Positions 1 to 8,409 of a stretch of 64,000 nt of DNA are shown piece after piece (position 1 is the first letter of the stretch; each line of letters opens with the position of its first letter). The notes beneath the pieces were generated by a model, which was not told the origin of the DNA, did no database searches, and was given only the letters and a program-made list of their open reading frames with translations. The stretch lies in NCBI GenBank assembly GCA_025937785.1, contig JAICQQ010000006.1, positions 37,972 to 101,971 on the forward strand. Reading direction: 5' to 3'. The position numbers and the translations under genes were made by a program. The stretch comes from Polyangiaceae bacterium. GTDB lineage: Bacteria; Myxococcota_A; Polyangia; Polyangiales; Polyangiaceae.

Positions 1-96
1 CCGTTCAAGGTAATCACGCAGCTGGCGCAGCATCCGCTCACCGACAGCGGGCTGAAGCGCTTCCTCGAGGACGCCAAGAAGATCCCCAAGGGCTGA
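1..96 (+). CDS. Transaldolase / fructose-6-phosphate aldolase family, C-terminal end only
   Basis: The gene enters from the left edge and only its last 31 codons are visible, ending at TGA 94-96. The residues PFKV...[17 protein letters not shown] match the C-terminal helix of the small (about 215 residue) TalC/FSA-type transaldolases, which usually end in HPLTD.G...FL.DW. These cytoplasmic enzymes handle sugar phosphates of the non-oxidative pentose phosphate pathway. The catalytic lysine lies outside the window, so TalB-like transaldolase and fructose-6-phosphate aldolase cannot be told apart. ybeY starts 16 bases downstream on the same strand. Confidence 0.72.
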   Translation, partial: PFKVITQLAQHPLTDSGLKRFLEDAKKIPKG

Positions 97-112
97 ATCC
101 CAAAGACTGGGA

Positions 113-547
113 ATGCCGACCCTCGTCCGCCGCAAAGCCCCAGGCGCGCCAGCGCTCGACCCAAGACGTGTTCGCACGCTGGGTGATCGAATGCTGGCCG
201 AGCTGGGGCTTCTCGACGCCGAGCTCAGCGTTCTGTTGACCGATGATTCGATCATTCGAGAACTGAACGCTGAACATCGTCAGAAAGATCGAGCGACCGA
301 CGTGCTCGCGTTCGAACTCGACGCCCCCAATCGAGAGGAACCGCGCGTGCTCGGCGACGTCGTGATCTCGCTCGATACCGCTGCCCGTCAGGCCCGCGGC
401 CGCAAGCGGCCCCTGTTGGCCGAAGTGCGGTTTTTGCTGGCCCACGGCCTCTTGCACCTCTGCGGCTATGACCACGGCACGCAGGCCCAGAAGCGCGAAA
501 TGGATCAGTGGACGCGTCGATTGGTGCGCGCAGCCGGCGGGATTTGA
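113..547 (+). CDS. ybeY: Endoribonuclease YbeY (rRNA maturation)
   Basis: A 144-residue protein, the usual YbeY length. YbeY is a zinc-dependent single-strand endoribonuclease for 16S rRNA 3'-end maturation and ribosome quality control in the cytoplasm. The diagnostic H-x3-H-x5-H zinc motif is complete near the C-terminus (HGLLHLCGYDH). The family signature around residues 50-70 (LN..HR..D..TDVLAF) reads LNAEHRQKDRATDVLAFEL, and it is followed by LGDVVIS, as expected. The start at ATG 113 gives the normal N-terminus. The gene follows the transaldolase closely and may be cotranscribed with it. Outside this window ybeY often sits with phoH; here it is followed by an HU-type gene instead. Confidence 0.94.
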   Translation: MPTLVRRKAPGAPALDPRRVRTLGDRMLAELGLLDAELSVLLTDDSIIRELNAEHRQKDRATDVLAFELDAPNREEPRVLGDVVISLDTAARQARGRKRPLLAEVRFLLAHGLLHLCGYDHGTQAQKREMDQWTRRLVRAAGGI

Positions 548-1024
548 GGCCGCGACACCAAAAAAAATAGGGGGGATTTCGAGCGCTCCCCAAGGAGCGG
601 CCCGGTGTACAAAACTTCTGGCCGACCCACGAAAATTGCGTGCGAACCGAGGGTTTACGCGGCTCAATTTTCGGGATGACATAAATCTTGCGAAATGCGC
701 CCTAACTCAGCGCTCTCAAAGGGCAAAGCGACGGGACTCGCGACGCCCTGGGGACAACCCTGCGAGCGCCAATCGCCTGTCGGGTGGCGCCTCGGAAAGC
801 AGGTGGAAAGTAGGCGTGAAACACACCGACTGGCCACGGCACAGCATCAAACAAGCTCTATTCGCAGATCGGCGCTGCCGATTTTTGCTTGAAAGGCCAA
901 AAGCCTGCTGTTATCCGTCGCGTGCCTTTTCGGTGCACGCAACAACCCCGGTTGAAGCGGGCACCTGGATGGCGGGAGACGGCGTCAACAGTCTGATTTA
1001 CCGCAGAGGAACAGGAGAAAACGT
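548..1024 (+). other. Long non-coding stretch between ybeY and the HU gene, with a terminator-like hairpin and a possible promoter
   Basis: No convincing protein is seen in these 477 bases; the open frames across them have no family features. A small hairpin, ATCGGC-gct-GCCGAT at 868-882, runs straight into TTTT, resembling an intrinsic terminator for a rightward transcript. Just past it a weak promoter-like pair (TTGAAA 889-894, 16-base spacer, TTATCC 911-916) could drive the HU gene. The two together raise the possibility of a short RNA ending near 886, but nothing here matches the conserved cores of SRP RNA, RNase P RNA or tmRNA that I could recognise. Confidence 0.35.
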
Positions 1025-1336
1025 ATGGCAGGCAAGAGGCTGACAAAAGCTCAGGTGATCGCGGAGCTGGCAAACAATTGCGATCTCGACAAGAAGAGCG
1101 TCAATCGCGTGTTCGAAGAGCTTTCTGGGTTGATCAAGAAGCAACTCGGCGCGCGTGGTCCGGGTGAATTCGTGGTGCCCGGTCTCGTGAAGCTCCGCGT
1201 CGTCAAGAAGCCGGCGACCAAGGAACGCCAGGGGATCAACCCCTTTACGAAAGAGCCGATCACGATTCCGGCCAAGCCGGCGAGCAAGAAGGTCCGCGCA
1301 ACTGCACTCAAGGCTCTAAAAGACCTGGTTCAGTAA
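1025..1336 (+). CDS. HU-family DNA-binding protein
   Basis: A 103-residue nucleoid protein of the HU/IHF fold. The N-terminal helices (residues 5-45) carry the LTKAQVIAELA pattern of HU. The central beta-arm region has GPGEFVVPGLVKLRVVKKPA followed by a basic arm with the HU-like NPFTKEPITIPAK, which inserts into the DNA minor groove. It ends with KKVRATALKALKDLV, as in HU C-terminal helices. Length is slightly above the 90 residues of canonical HU, as in the HU-like variant common in deltaproteobacteria. A good ribosome site (AGGAG at about -9) precedes ATG 1025. It looks monocistronic, followed by a hairpin at 1369-1400. It likely bends and compacts DNA. Confidence 0.9.
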   Translation: MAGKRLTKAQVIAELANNCDLDKKSVNRVFEELSGLIKKQLGARGPGEFVVPGLVKLRVVKKPATKERQGINPFTKEPITIPAKPASKKVRATALKALKDLVQ

Positions 1337-1368
1337 CGCTAACCTGGTGTCTTTCGACACTGACTCAT

Positions 1369-1400
1369 GTCCCCGCCCTCGGCTTCGAGGCGCGGGGACA
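1369..1400 (+). terminator. Hairpin terminator after the HU gene
   Basis: TGTCCCCG-c-CCTC pairs with GAGG-cg-CGGGGACA around a 6-base loop (ggcttc), a 12-bp GC-rich stem with a small bulge. It lies 33 bases after the HU stop codon and is followed by a short T-containing run (agtcatttt), consistent with intrinsic termination. Confidence 0.6.
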
Positions 1401-1465
1401 AGTCATTTTGTCCACAGCACTTATCCACAGGTTCGAAAGCACCCGGCGCAGAATCACTAGAACAC

Positions 1466-2263
1466 TTAGAAATAGCGTGTCGCACCAACACGCAGCAGCG
1501 CGCCTGCCGACGAGTTCGATGTTTCGCCGGTCACTGAATGGACGAACTCGGGGTCATTGCTCGCCCCCGCGTCGACGCGCCCGCGCATGAACCCGTCGAG
1601 CCGCGCGAACGCCGAAGTCAGCGGGTGAAACGTCAGCTCTGCCCCCAAACCCAGAAACGCGCCAAAATAGCGATAATGCCGCGCATGACTCGCGCGCGGC
1701 TCGACCTCGGCCCAGCTGTGGAAAAGTCCTGTGCTCAAAAAGACCTGAACCAGCCGATGGGTGTCGAAGAACGCCAGAAGCGCGCCTGACACCGCGAGTT
1801 CGCGACGCTGTGCGTCGAGCGCGTCGCGACCGAAAGCGCTGTCCACGGCGAGCTCGAGCCCGATGTGGTCCAGGGGCAAGAACAAGAACCCCAGGCCCGG
1901 GCCCGCCATGAACGGATGCGCCGGCGAATCGCCGGCGTCAATCAGCGGCAGATCGAACCTGAGCTGCACGCCCCAGGAGCGATCGCCCTGCGCGGGCTTG
2001 GGCTCGTACGTGTCCATGTCGGGCAGAGCGCCGTCGCGGTCGAGCGTGGGGCTCGCAAGCGCCTCGGATTCTGGCGGCGCTGATTCGATCCGCGGGGAAG
2101 CTGACTCCGGGGGAGCAGGCCGCGGAGCGTCCGTCGCCGGAGCGGGTTCGCAAAACCACCCGGTGGGACACTCAGCAGAAGGATCGGCGGCCACCGAACG
2201 ACACAGCAAGCTGCCGATGGCGCCGACCAACGTGCCGGCGAACTGGATGCGGTGAACCAACAT
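1466..2263 (-). CDS. Secreted / outer-membrane beta-barrel-like protein with Pro-rich N-terminal linker
   Basis: About 265 residues. The N-terminus is a hydrophobic signal-peptide-like segment ending in VAADPS. It is followed by a small Cys-containing patch (CPTGWFCEP) and a Pro/Glu/Ser-rich linker to about residue 80. From about residue 95 the chain alternates polar and hydrophobic residues (WGVQLRFDLPLI, GLGFLFLPLDHIGLELAV, GALLRVGATRYF) and ends in an aromatic residue, typical of an outer-membrane barrel end. The exact family is not recognised. The start is set at ATG 2263; a GTG lies one codon upstream. It diverges from the methyltransferase gene at 2333. Function unknown; a small surface porin or structural barrel is the likeliest role. 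Confidence 0.68.
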   Translation of the reverse strand: MLVHRIQFAGTLVGAIGSLLCRSVAADPSAECPTGWFCEPAPATDAPRPAPPESASPRIESAPPESEALASPTLDRDGALPDMDTYEPKPAQGDRSWGVQLRFDLPLIDAGDSPAHPFMAGPGLGFLFLPLDHIGLELAVDSAFGRDALDAQRRELAVSGALLAFFDTHRLVQVFLSTGLFHSWAEVEPRASHARHYRYFGAFLGLGAELTFHPLTSAFARLDGFMRGRVDAGASNDPEFVHSVTGETSNSSAGALLRVGATRYF

Positions 2264-2332
2264 CACGCCACGCTAAAGTAGCAATCGAGGCCGAACTTGC
2301 CACGGCATGGCGCTCCGGCCTATGCGGGCCTT

Positions 2333-3526
2333 ATGGCAGACGTCGTACTGAAGGCAGGTCGGGTGCGCCCGGTTTGGGCAGGCCACCCCTGGGTGTTTGC
2401 GCAGGCCGTGGAGCGCATCACCGGTCAGGCCGCCGCCGGGGATGAAGTACGGGTGCTGGATGCCAAAGGCCACGTACTCGGACGCGGCTTGTACTCGCCG
2501 GCGTCCGCGATTCGGGTCCGGCTCTACACCCGCGATGGGGAGCAGCCGCTCGACGCGGCGTTCCTGCTCCGACGCCTCGGCGAAGCGTTGGCCCGCCGCC
2601 AACGCTTCGGCCTGCCCGGCGACGGCACCGACGCTTTCCGCGTGCTGAACGCAGAGGGGGACGGGTTGCCGGGGCTCGTGGTGGACCAGCTCGGCGACGT
2701 GAGCCTGTTGCAGTTCTCGACGCTCGGCATGAAGCAGCGACAGGCGGAGGTGGTCGAGGCGGTCAAAAACCTGCTCCCCTCACGTGCCATCGTCGACCGA
2801 ACGCCCCCGAAGAGCGCGGCCCTCGAAGGCTTCGAGCCGGGGACGGGCGTGATCGCAGGGGACGAGGCGCTCGACACGCTGCGCTTCGAGGAGCACGGGC
2901 TGCGCTTCGAAGTGCCGCTCCAGATCGGGCAGAAAACCGGATTCTACCTGGACTTGAGGCAGCTTCGGAAGCGCCTGGGCGAGCTCGCGCGGGGACGCCA
3001 GGTGCTCGACTGTTATTCGTACATAGGTGCAGCAGGCTTGAGCATGGCGCGCGGGGGCGCCACCGAGGTGCTGTCCGTCGACTCGAGCGAACTCGCCGTG
3101 AACGTCGCCCGACACTGTGTCGCGCTGAACCAGCTCGGTGACCGCATGCGCGTAGAACGAATGCAGGCCCAAGCGGCCCTGGAGCGAGCCGCGGCCCAAG
3201 GCGGCGTCGACCTGGTGCTGTGCGACCCTCCGAAGCTCGCTCCCAAGCGATCCGCCCTGGACCGCGCGTTGCGGGCCATGGAAGCCCTCGCCGAGGGGGC
3301 CCTGCGCGCCACGCGCCCAGGAGGTATCGCGGTGGTGTGTTCGTGCTCCGCGGGTTTGGGTATGGCCGAACTCGAGCGGGCGCTGGCCGTCGGTGCTGCC
3401 CGCGCTGGACGCCGGGCTACCGTGCTCGAGCGTATCTTCCAGGATGCCGACCATCCCGTGCCTGCCGCCTTTCCCGAGGGCCTGTACCTCAGTACCCTGA
3501 TCGCCGAGGTTTCCCTGGACCGATGA
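2333..3526 (+). CDS. rlmI: Class I SAM-dependent rRNA methyltransferase, RlmI/RlmK type
   Basis: A 397-residue protein (from ATG 2333) with an N-terminal PUA-like RNA-binding region (VLKAGRVRPVWAGHPWVFAQAV), a middle EEHI-like region (DQLGD, residues about 115-200) and a C-terminal Rossmann methyltransferase. SAM-binding and catalytic landmarks are LDCYSYIGAAGLSMARGGA (motif I region), VDSS after it, and VLCDPPKLAPKR (the DPPxf catalytic loop of m5C/RlmI enzymes). It probably methylates 23S rRNA cytosine. A TTG 12 codons upstream could also start translation, but ATG 2333 puts the PUA domain at the expected place. Its TGA overlaps the ATG of the next gene (ATGA at 3523-3526), so the cytochrome is translationally coupled, which is an odd pairing. 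Confidence 0.87.
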   Translation: MADVVLKAGRVRPVWAGHPWVFAQAVERITGQAAAGDEVRVLDAKGHVLGRGLYSPASAIRVRLYTRDGEQPLDAAFLLRRLGEALARRQRFGLPGDGTDAFRVLNAEGDGLPGLVVDQLGDVSLLQFSTLGMKQRQAEVVEAVKNLLPSRAIVDRTPPKSAALEGFEPGTGVIAGDEALDTLRFEEHGLRFEVPLQIGQKTGFYLDLRQLRKRLGELARGRQVLDCYSYIGAAGLSMARGGATEVLSVDSSELAVNVARHCVALNQLGDRMRVERMQAQAALERAAAQGGVDLVLCDPPKLAPKRSALDRALRAMEALAEGALRATRPGGIAVVCSCSAGLGMAELERALAVGAARAGRRATVLERIFQDADHPVPAAFPEGLYLSTLIAEVSLDR

Positions 3527-5388
3527 ACAGTGCTGCGCTGAAGCATGGGCCGCTGGGGTTCTTGGCCGCTTTGTGCCTCGTACCCCTGGTTGCCGCGTGC
3601 GGCGAGCGGGCCGGGGCTCGGGCGGAAGCGCGGCCGCCAGACGGCCGGAGCGCGAGCAACGTTCTCTACGGCGACTTCGCGGGGAGTCAGGCGTGCGCCG
3701 ATTGCCACCCGGCAATCTTCGAGCGCTGGAGTCGTTCGCCGATGCACCAGATGACGCGCCCGTCGAAGCGCGGGGTCAGTCAGGCTCCGTTCGATGGATC
3801 CCAGTTCCATTTCAAGGGCGACGTCGCGACGATGGTGACCGAGGCGGGTGAGCACTACATGCACCTCGAGTCGCGAGCGTACCCGAGCGCCTGGTACCGC
3901 ATCACCAAAGTGATCGGCGGCCGCTACCGCGAGGATTACGCGGGCGTGCAGGTCGCCGCGGCGCGGCCCGACGCCTCGCCGGCGAGCGACGAGCGCATAC
4001 TGCCCGTCTCTTACCTATTGTTCGAGAAGAGTTGGCGCTACAAAGGCTACTCGGTGATGTCGCCAGAGCGCGGCGCGCTCCGGCGCGGCTTGAAATGGCG
4101 CACCTCATGCGTTTTCTGCCACAACACGACCCCGTGGCTGGCCAACTACTACGATGAACTCTACGGCGTCGGCGCCCCGAGCTACCAGGGCGCCGCCAGC
4201 CTCAAACTTCCCTCCGATCGCAGGCTCGCGTACGCGGTCACCGACCCCGACGCGTTCGAGCGCGCGCTCACCGACGAGCTGGAGCGGATGGACGCAGAGG
4301 CACCCGAGGGTGACGATCTGCCGTCACTGCTGGAAGCCGCCTCCGAAGCCACCCACGAGCACTTCACGGAAGCGCACCTGGTCGAGATCGGCGTCGGTTG
4401 TGAGGCGTGCCACGGCGGCGCGCGCGCCCACGTCGCAAACCCCAGCGGGGTGACCCCGAGCTTCCTCCCCAGCGCCCCTTTCCTCAGCGTGCGTACGGCA
4501 GCCGGGCGGCGCGTGTCCGAAGCGCCCGCCATGACGCACAGCTGCGCCAAGTGCCACACCGTGCTGTTCTCGCGCTACCCGTATACGTGGGAAGGCGGCG
4601 AACGAGGTTTCGATCCCGGTGGCAGCAGCATGAACTCGGGGGAGGCCCGGGACTTTCTGTTAGGCGGCTGCAGCTCGGCGCTGGCCTGCACGAACTGTCA
4701 CGATCCGCACGGAAACGACGACTCGAGCAAGAGCGCACGCCTCGAAAGCGTGGAAGGCAATTCCGTCTGCACCAGCTGCCATAGCGACTACCGCTCCTCG
4801 GAGGGCCTGAGTGGCCACACCCACCACGGCGCCGCCAGCCAGGGCAGCGCCTGCGTGGCCTGTCACATGCCGAAGAAGAACGTCGCCCTCGACTATGACC
4901 TGACCCGCTATCATCGCATCGGCTCGCCTACCGACCGCGCCCGGGTGGAGCAGGATCGGCCGCTGGAATGCGCGCTCTGCCACACGGACAAGACCGTACG
5001 CGAACTGGTCACCGACATGGAGCGGCTCTGGCCCCGGCGCTACGACCGCGATGCGCTCGAGCGCTTGTACGGGCCAAGCCTCGACGTGAACGCGATTTCC
5101 GCGACGCTGGCTCGTGGGAAACCCCACGAACAAGTGGTGGCGATCCACGTGCTCGGGCGAGAGCGACGTGCCGACGCCGTCGAGGCGATCGCCGCACAGC
5201 TCGATCACGACTTCCCGCTCTTGCGCTTCTTTGCCCGGGACGCGCTCGAGCGAATCACGGGCAAGCGACTCGCATTGGACATGCACGCAGAGGGGCCGGC
5301 GATCGTAGCCCAAGCGCGGAAGGGGCTGGGGTTGGATCACGCTCCGCGCCCTCGAACCGAACAGGAACCCACCCATGCAACCGATTGA
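3523..5388 (+). CDS. Octaheme c-type cytochrome lipoprotein, cytochrome c554-like
   Basis: 621 residues starting at ATG 3523. The N-terminus is a lipoprotein signal with lipobox LVAAC, so it is anchored to a membrane outside the cytoplasm. Eight CXXCH heme motifs are visible in order: CADCH, CVFCH, CEACH, CAKCH, CTNCH, CTSCH, CVACH and CALCH. The opening GSQACADCHPAIFERWSRSP is typical of the cytochrome c554/doubled-CXXCH proteins of deltaproteobacteria and planctomycetes. The last 110 residues (GKPHEQVVAIHVLGRERRA...LLRFFARDALERITG) have no heme motif and look like HEAT-type helical repeats, probably for protein contact. It is an electron-transfer protein whose partner is not evident. It is coupled to the methyltransferase upstream and overlaps the HAD gene by 14 bases. 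Confidence 0.87.
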   Translation: MNSAALKHGPLGFLAALCLVPLVAACGERAGARAEARPPDGRSASNVLYGDFAGSQACADCHPAIFERWSRSPMHQMTRPSKRGVSQAPFDGSQFHFKGDVATMVTEAGEHYMHLESRAYPSAWYRITKVIGGRYREDYAGVQVAAARPDASPASDERILPVSYLLFEKSWRYKGYSVMSPERGALRRGLKWRTSCVFCHNTTPWLANYYDELYGVGAPSYQGAASLKLPSDRRLAYAVTDPDAFERALTDELERMDAEAPEGDDLPSLLEAASEATHEHFTEAHLVEIGVGCEACHGGARAHVANPSGVTPSFLPSAPFLSVRTAAGRRVSEAPAMTHSCAKCHTVLFSRYPYTWEGGERGFDPGGSSMNSGEARDFLLGGCSSALACTNCHDPHGNDDSSKSARLESVEGNSVCTSCHSDYRSSEGLSGHTHHGAASQGSACVACHMPKKNVALDYDLTRYHRIGSPTDRARVEQDRPLECALCHTDKTVRELVTDMERLWPRRYDRDALERLYGPSLDVNAISATLARGKPHEQVVAIHVLGRERRADAVEAIAAQLDHDFPLLRFFARDALERITGKRLALDMHAEGPAIVAQARKGLGLDHAPRPRTEQEPTHATD

Positions 5389-6154
5389 ACGCGCGGACAC
5401 GGCACGCCTCTCGAAGCTTCGAGGACTCATCTTCGACCTCGACGACACCTTCCTCGATCACGGCGAGCTGAAGGCTGCCAGCTATCGAGCGCTGAGCGAC
5501 CTGCGCGAAGCCGGGCTGACCTTGCTGGTGGCGACTGGACGCCCTGCGGGTTGGGGCGAAGTGCTGGCGCGCATGTGGCCCGTCGCCGCGGTCGTCTCGG
5601 AAAATGGTGCGATCAGTCACGTGCGCAGCTGCGGCCAGGTGCGCTGCATCGACGAGTGGTCGGGCGCCCCGCGCGAGCAGGCCAGGCATTCGCTCGAGCG
5701 CATCGCCGTCGAAGTCGAACGTGAGTTTCCCGAACTCGTGCGTACGGACGACGCGCTCGCGCGGATCAGCGACATCACCTACGACGTGGGAGAGTACCAG
5801 CGTGTCGCCCGCCCGATCGTGGAGCGGGCCAGCGAGCGGGCTCGCGCCCTGGGGGCTCGAACCACGGTGTCGAGCGTGCACATGCACATCACCCTCGACC
5901 CGCATGACAAGGCTACCGGCTGCCTCTACGTGCTCCGCACCCAGCTGGGCCTCGACACGACCACGGCGCGCATGACCTTCGGATTCATCGGCGACAGCGG
6001 CAACGACGCGGCTTGTTTCGCGGCGTTCCCCGCGAGCATCGGCGTGTCGAATCTCAGCGGCAGACCGAGCGTTACCCCGAAGTGGATCACACGCGGCGCC
6101 CGCGGCGCGGGCTTCGTCGAAGCGGCGCAGCGTATCCTGGCGGCGCGCCGGTAG
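5375..6154 (+). CDS. HAD-superfamily phosphatase, Cof/sucrose-phosphatase type
   Basis: 259 residues. Motif I is LIFDLDDTFLDHGE, with the nucleophile Asp and the general acid Asp two residues later. Motif II is VATGRP. Motif IV is GFIGDSGNDAACF (the GDxxND magnesium site). The cap between motifs is a C2-type insertion with TVSSVHMHI, as in Cof, mannosyl-3-phosphoglycerate and phosphomannomutase-like members. It should dephosphorylate a small sugar phosphate or cofactor in the cytoplasm; the substrate cannot be told from sequence. It overlaps the cytochrome stop by 14 bases, so the two are probably cotranscribed, without an obvious functional link. Confidence 0.84.
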   Translation: MQPIERADTARLSKLRGLIFDLDDTFLDHGELKAASYRALSDLREAGLTLLVATGRPAGWGEVLARMWPVAAVVSENGAISHVRSCGQVRCIDEWSGAPREQARHSLERIAVEVEREFPELVRTDDALARISDITYDVGEYQRVARPIVERASERARALGARTTVSSVHMHITLDPHDKATGCLYVLRTQLGLDTTTARMTFGFIGDSGNDAACFAAFPASIGVSNLSGRPSVTPKWITRGARGAGFVEAAQRILAARR

Positions 6155-6289
6155 TCGAAAGCGGGTGCGGCGAGCGCCCGCGGCTCGTGTTTCCTTGCAG
6201 TTTCGCTGGCATCGTGCGCTCGAACGGAAAACGTGCCGCCTCGGGGTTGGCAAACCTGCGAAAGCTCTAGTAGTGCTTGCCCTTTCCCC

Positions 6290-7492
6290 ATGACCACGCC
6301 TTTGGAAAAGCTCCTCGAGTCGGCTCGAACCCACCTGTATCCGAACTACCGGCAACCCGATCTCGTGATGTCGCACGGCGAGGGCGTCTATGTCTGGGAT
6401 ACCAGCGGCAAACGCTATCTGGACATGTACGCCGGCATCGCGGTCAACGTGCTCGGGCACGCCCACCCCGCGATCGTTTCGGCGTTGCAAGAGCAGGCGG
6501 CTCGCCTCGGTCACATGTCGAATTACTTCTACAACGAGCCGAACATCGAGCTCGCCGAACGCCTGTGCCGCCTGACGGGCATGCAGCGCGTGTTGTTCGG
6601 CAACTCCGGAACCGAGGCCAACGAGGCGATGTTGAAGCTCGCCCGCCACCACTTTTACTCCGCGGGCCAGGTCGAGCGCTATCGCGTGATCGCGTTCGAA
6701 AACTCGTTTCACGGGCGCACGCTGGGCGCGCTGGCGCTCACGGGTCAGGACAAGTACCGTGAAGGCTTCGGTCCGCTACCGGGAGTCAGCCACGTGCCGT
6801 TCGGCGATCTCGCCGCCGTCGAGCGGACCATGGGCCCCGACGTCGCCGCCGTCATCGTCGAAACCGTCCAAGGCGAGGGCGGCGTGGTGCCGGCTTCAGC
6901 GGGCTTCCTCGAGGGGCTGCGCAAGCTCACCGAGGCGCAGGGCGCGCTGCTGCTGATCGACGAAATCCAGACCGGAGTCGCCCGCACGGGTCGTTTTCTA
7001 GGCATTCACCATTATCCCCGCGTGCGGCCCGACGCGCTCTCGATGGCCAAAGCGCTGGCCGGCGGTGTCCCCATCGGCGCCATGCTCTGCACCGAGAAGC
7101 TCGCGGGCGCGCTGCCTCCCGGCAGCCACGGCAGCACCTTCGGCGGTAATCCCCTCGCCTCGCGAGTGGCACTCAGCGTGCTCGACGTCGTCGAGAAACG
7201 AGATCTCGCCGGACATTCCGCCCGCGTGGGAGCCTATCTCGGCGAGCGGCTCGCGGCGCTCACCCGTTACCCTGCGGTCACCGGCGCGCGGGGCCAGGGC
7301 CTGTTGCAGGCCCTCGAGCTCAGCGAAACCGTCGACGCGCGCACGGTGGTGACCGATCTGCGCGAGGCCGGGGTACTAGTCACTGTCGCGGGCGGCAGAG
7401 CACTGCGCTTTTCACCGCCGCTCATCATCACGCAGGAACAGGTCGACGAGGGGGTAGGCATCGTCGCAGAGGTCGTAGGAAGGCTCACATGA
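6290..7492 (+). CDS. argD: Acetylornithine aminotransferase
   Basis: A 400-residue class III PLP-dependent aminotransferase that converts N-acetylglutamate semialdehyde to N-acetylornithine in arginine synthesis. Recognisable parts are the N-terminal YPNY..PDLVMSHGEGVYVWD, the glycine loop FGNSGTEANEAMLKLAR that binds the phosphate, HGRTLGAL, the PLP-contacting Asp in LLLIDEIQTGVARTG, and the Schiff-base lysine in SMAKALAGGVP, then HGSTFGGNPLA. ATG 6290 gives the standard N-terminus; an upstream in-frame ATG at 6233 adds residues with no homology. Its stop overlaps the argF start (ATGA, 7489-7492), confirming an arg operon. Confidence 0.94.
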   Translation: MTTPLEKLLESARTHLYPNYRQPDLVMSHGEGVYVWDTSGKRYLDMYAGIAVNVLGHAHPAIVSALQEQAARLGHMSNYFYNEPNIELAERLCRLTGMQRVLFGNSGTEANEAMLKLARHHFYSAGQVERYRVIAFENSFHGRTLGALALTGQDKYREGFGPLPGVSHVPFGDLAAVERTMGPDVAAVIVETVQGEGGVVPASAGFLEGLRKLTEAQGALLLIDEIQTGVARTGRFLGIHHYPRVRPDALSMAKALAGGVPIGAMLCTEKLAGALPPGSHGSTFGGNPLASRVALSVLDVVEKRDLAGHSARVGAYLGERLAALTRYPAVTGARGQGLLQALELSETVDARTVVTDLREAGVLVTVAGGRALRFSPPLIITQEQVDEGVGIVAEVVGRLT

Positions 7493-8403
7493 TCCGGCAT
7501 TTTCTCTGTCTCTCGGACCTGGGCAGCCAGCAGTTGCTCGCAGTGCTGGACGACGCCGACCGGTTCCTCGAACGGCGCAACCAGGGGACCGGACACCCGC
7601 TGCGCAACAAGGCAGTAGCGCTGGTCTTCGACAAGGCCTCGACGCGCACTCGGCTTTCGCTGGAGGTCGCCGTGGTCGAACTCGGCGGCCACCCTGTAGT
7701 CATCACGTCGGCCACCTCCCAGCTCGGGCGCGGTGAACCACTGAGCGACACGGCCCGCGTGCTGTCGCGCATGGTCCACGCCATCGCGTTTCGCACGGCC
7801 GATGAGTCGCGCATCAAAGAGCTGATGCAGTACAGCTCGGTGCCCGTGTTGAACGCCCTCACCGACCAGGGGCATCCGATGCAGTTGCTCGCCGACCTGC
7901 AGACCGTGCGCCGGGCCAAGGGCCGCCTCCAGGGCTTGAGCTACGCCTGGCTCGGCGACGGCAACAACATGGCCAACTCTTGGCTCGAAGCCGCTAGCTT
8001 GCTCCAGCTGCGTCTGCGCTTGGCCTGCCCCGAGGGCTACGACCCCGACGCGCAGCTCCTGGCTCGCGCCCGCGCCGCGGGGGCCGATGTGGAGGTCGTC
8101 CGCTCTCCTCGCGAAGCGGTCGCCGGCGCCGACGTGGTGAGCACCGACGTGTTCACCAGCATGGGGCAAGAGGCCGAGCAGGCGGCTCGCCTGAAGGCGT
8201 TCGAAGGCTACATGCTCGACCGAAAGCTGCTGGCGTTGGCCAAGCCCGACGCGATGGTACTGCATTGTCTTCCCGCGCATCGCGGCGAAGAAATCGAGGC
8301 AGAGGTCCTGGAGGGTTCGCACAGCCACGTCTGGGACCAAGCGGAGGCGCGACTGCACACCTCCAAGGCCATCCTGGCGTGGGCGCTCGCGAGCGATGAG
8401 TGA
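7489..8403 (+). CDS. argF: Ornithine carbamoyltransferase
   Basis: 304 residues, normal for OTCase, which makes citrulline from ornithine and carbamoyl phosphate. The carbamoyl-phosphate loop STRTR is present (FDKASTRTRLSLEVAV), and the ornithine-binding Cys is in VLHCLPAHRGEEI. The DxxHPxQ motif reads TDQGHPMQLLADLQT, with Met where most family members have Cys; this position is known to vary. The usual F in STRTRxSFE is L here. It is translationally coupled to argD and followed after 6 bases by the P-type ATPase homologue. An acetyl- or succinyl-ornithine transcarbamylase cannot be fully excluded, but argD beside it fits ordinary OTCase. Confidence 0.92.
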   Translation: MIRHFLCLSDLGSQQLLAVLDDADRFLERRNQGTGHPLRNKAVALVFDKASTRTRLSLEVAVVELGGHPVVITSATSQLGRGEPLSDTARVLSRMVHAIAFRTADESRIKELMQYSSVPVLNALTDQGHPMQLLADLQTVRRAKGRLQGLSYAWLGDGNNMANSWLEAASLLQLRLRLACPEGYDPDAQLLARARAAGADVEVVRSPREAVAGADVVSTDVFTSMGQEAEQAARLKAFEGYMLDRKLLALAKPDAMVLHCLPAHRGEEIEAEVLEGSHSHVWDQAEARLHTSKAILAWALASDE

Positions 8404-8409
8404 GCCGGC

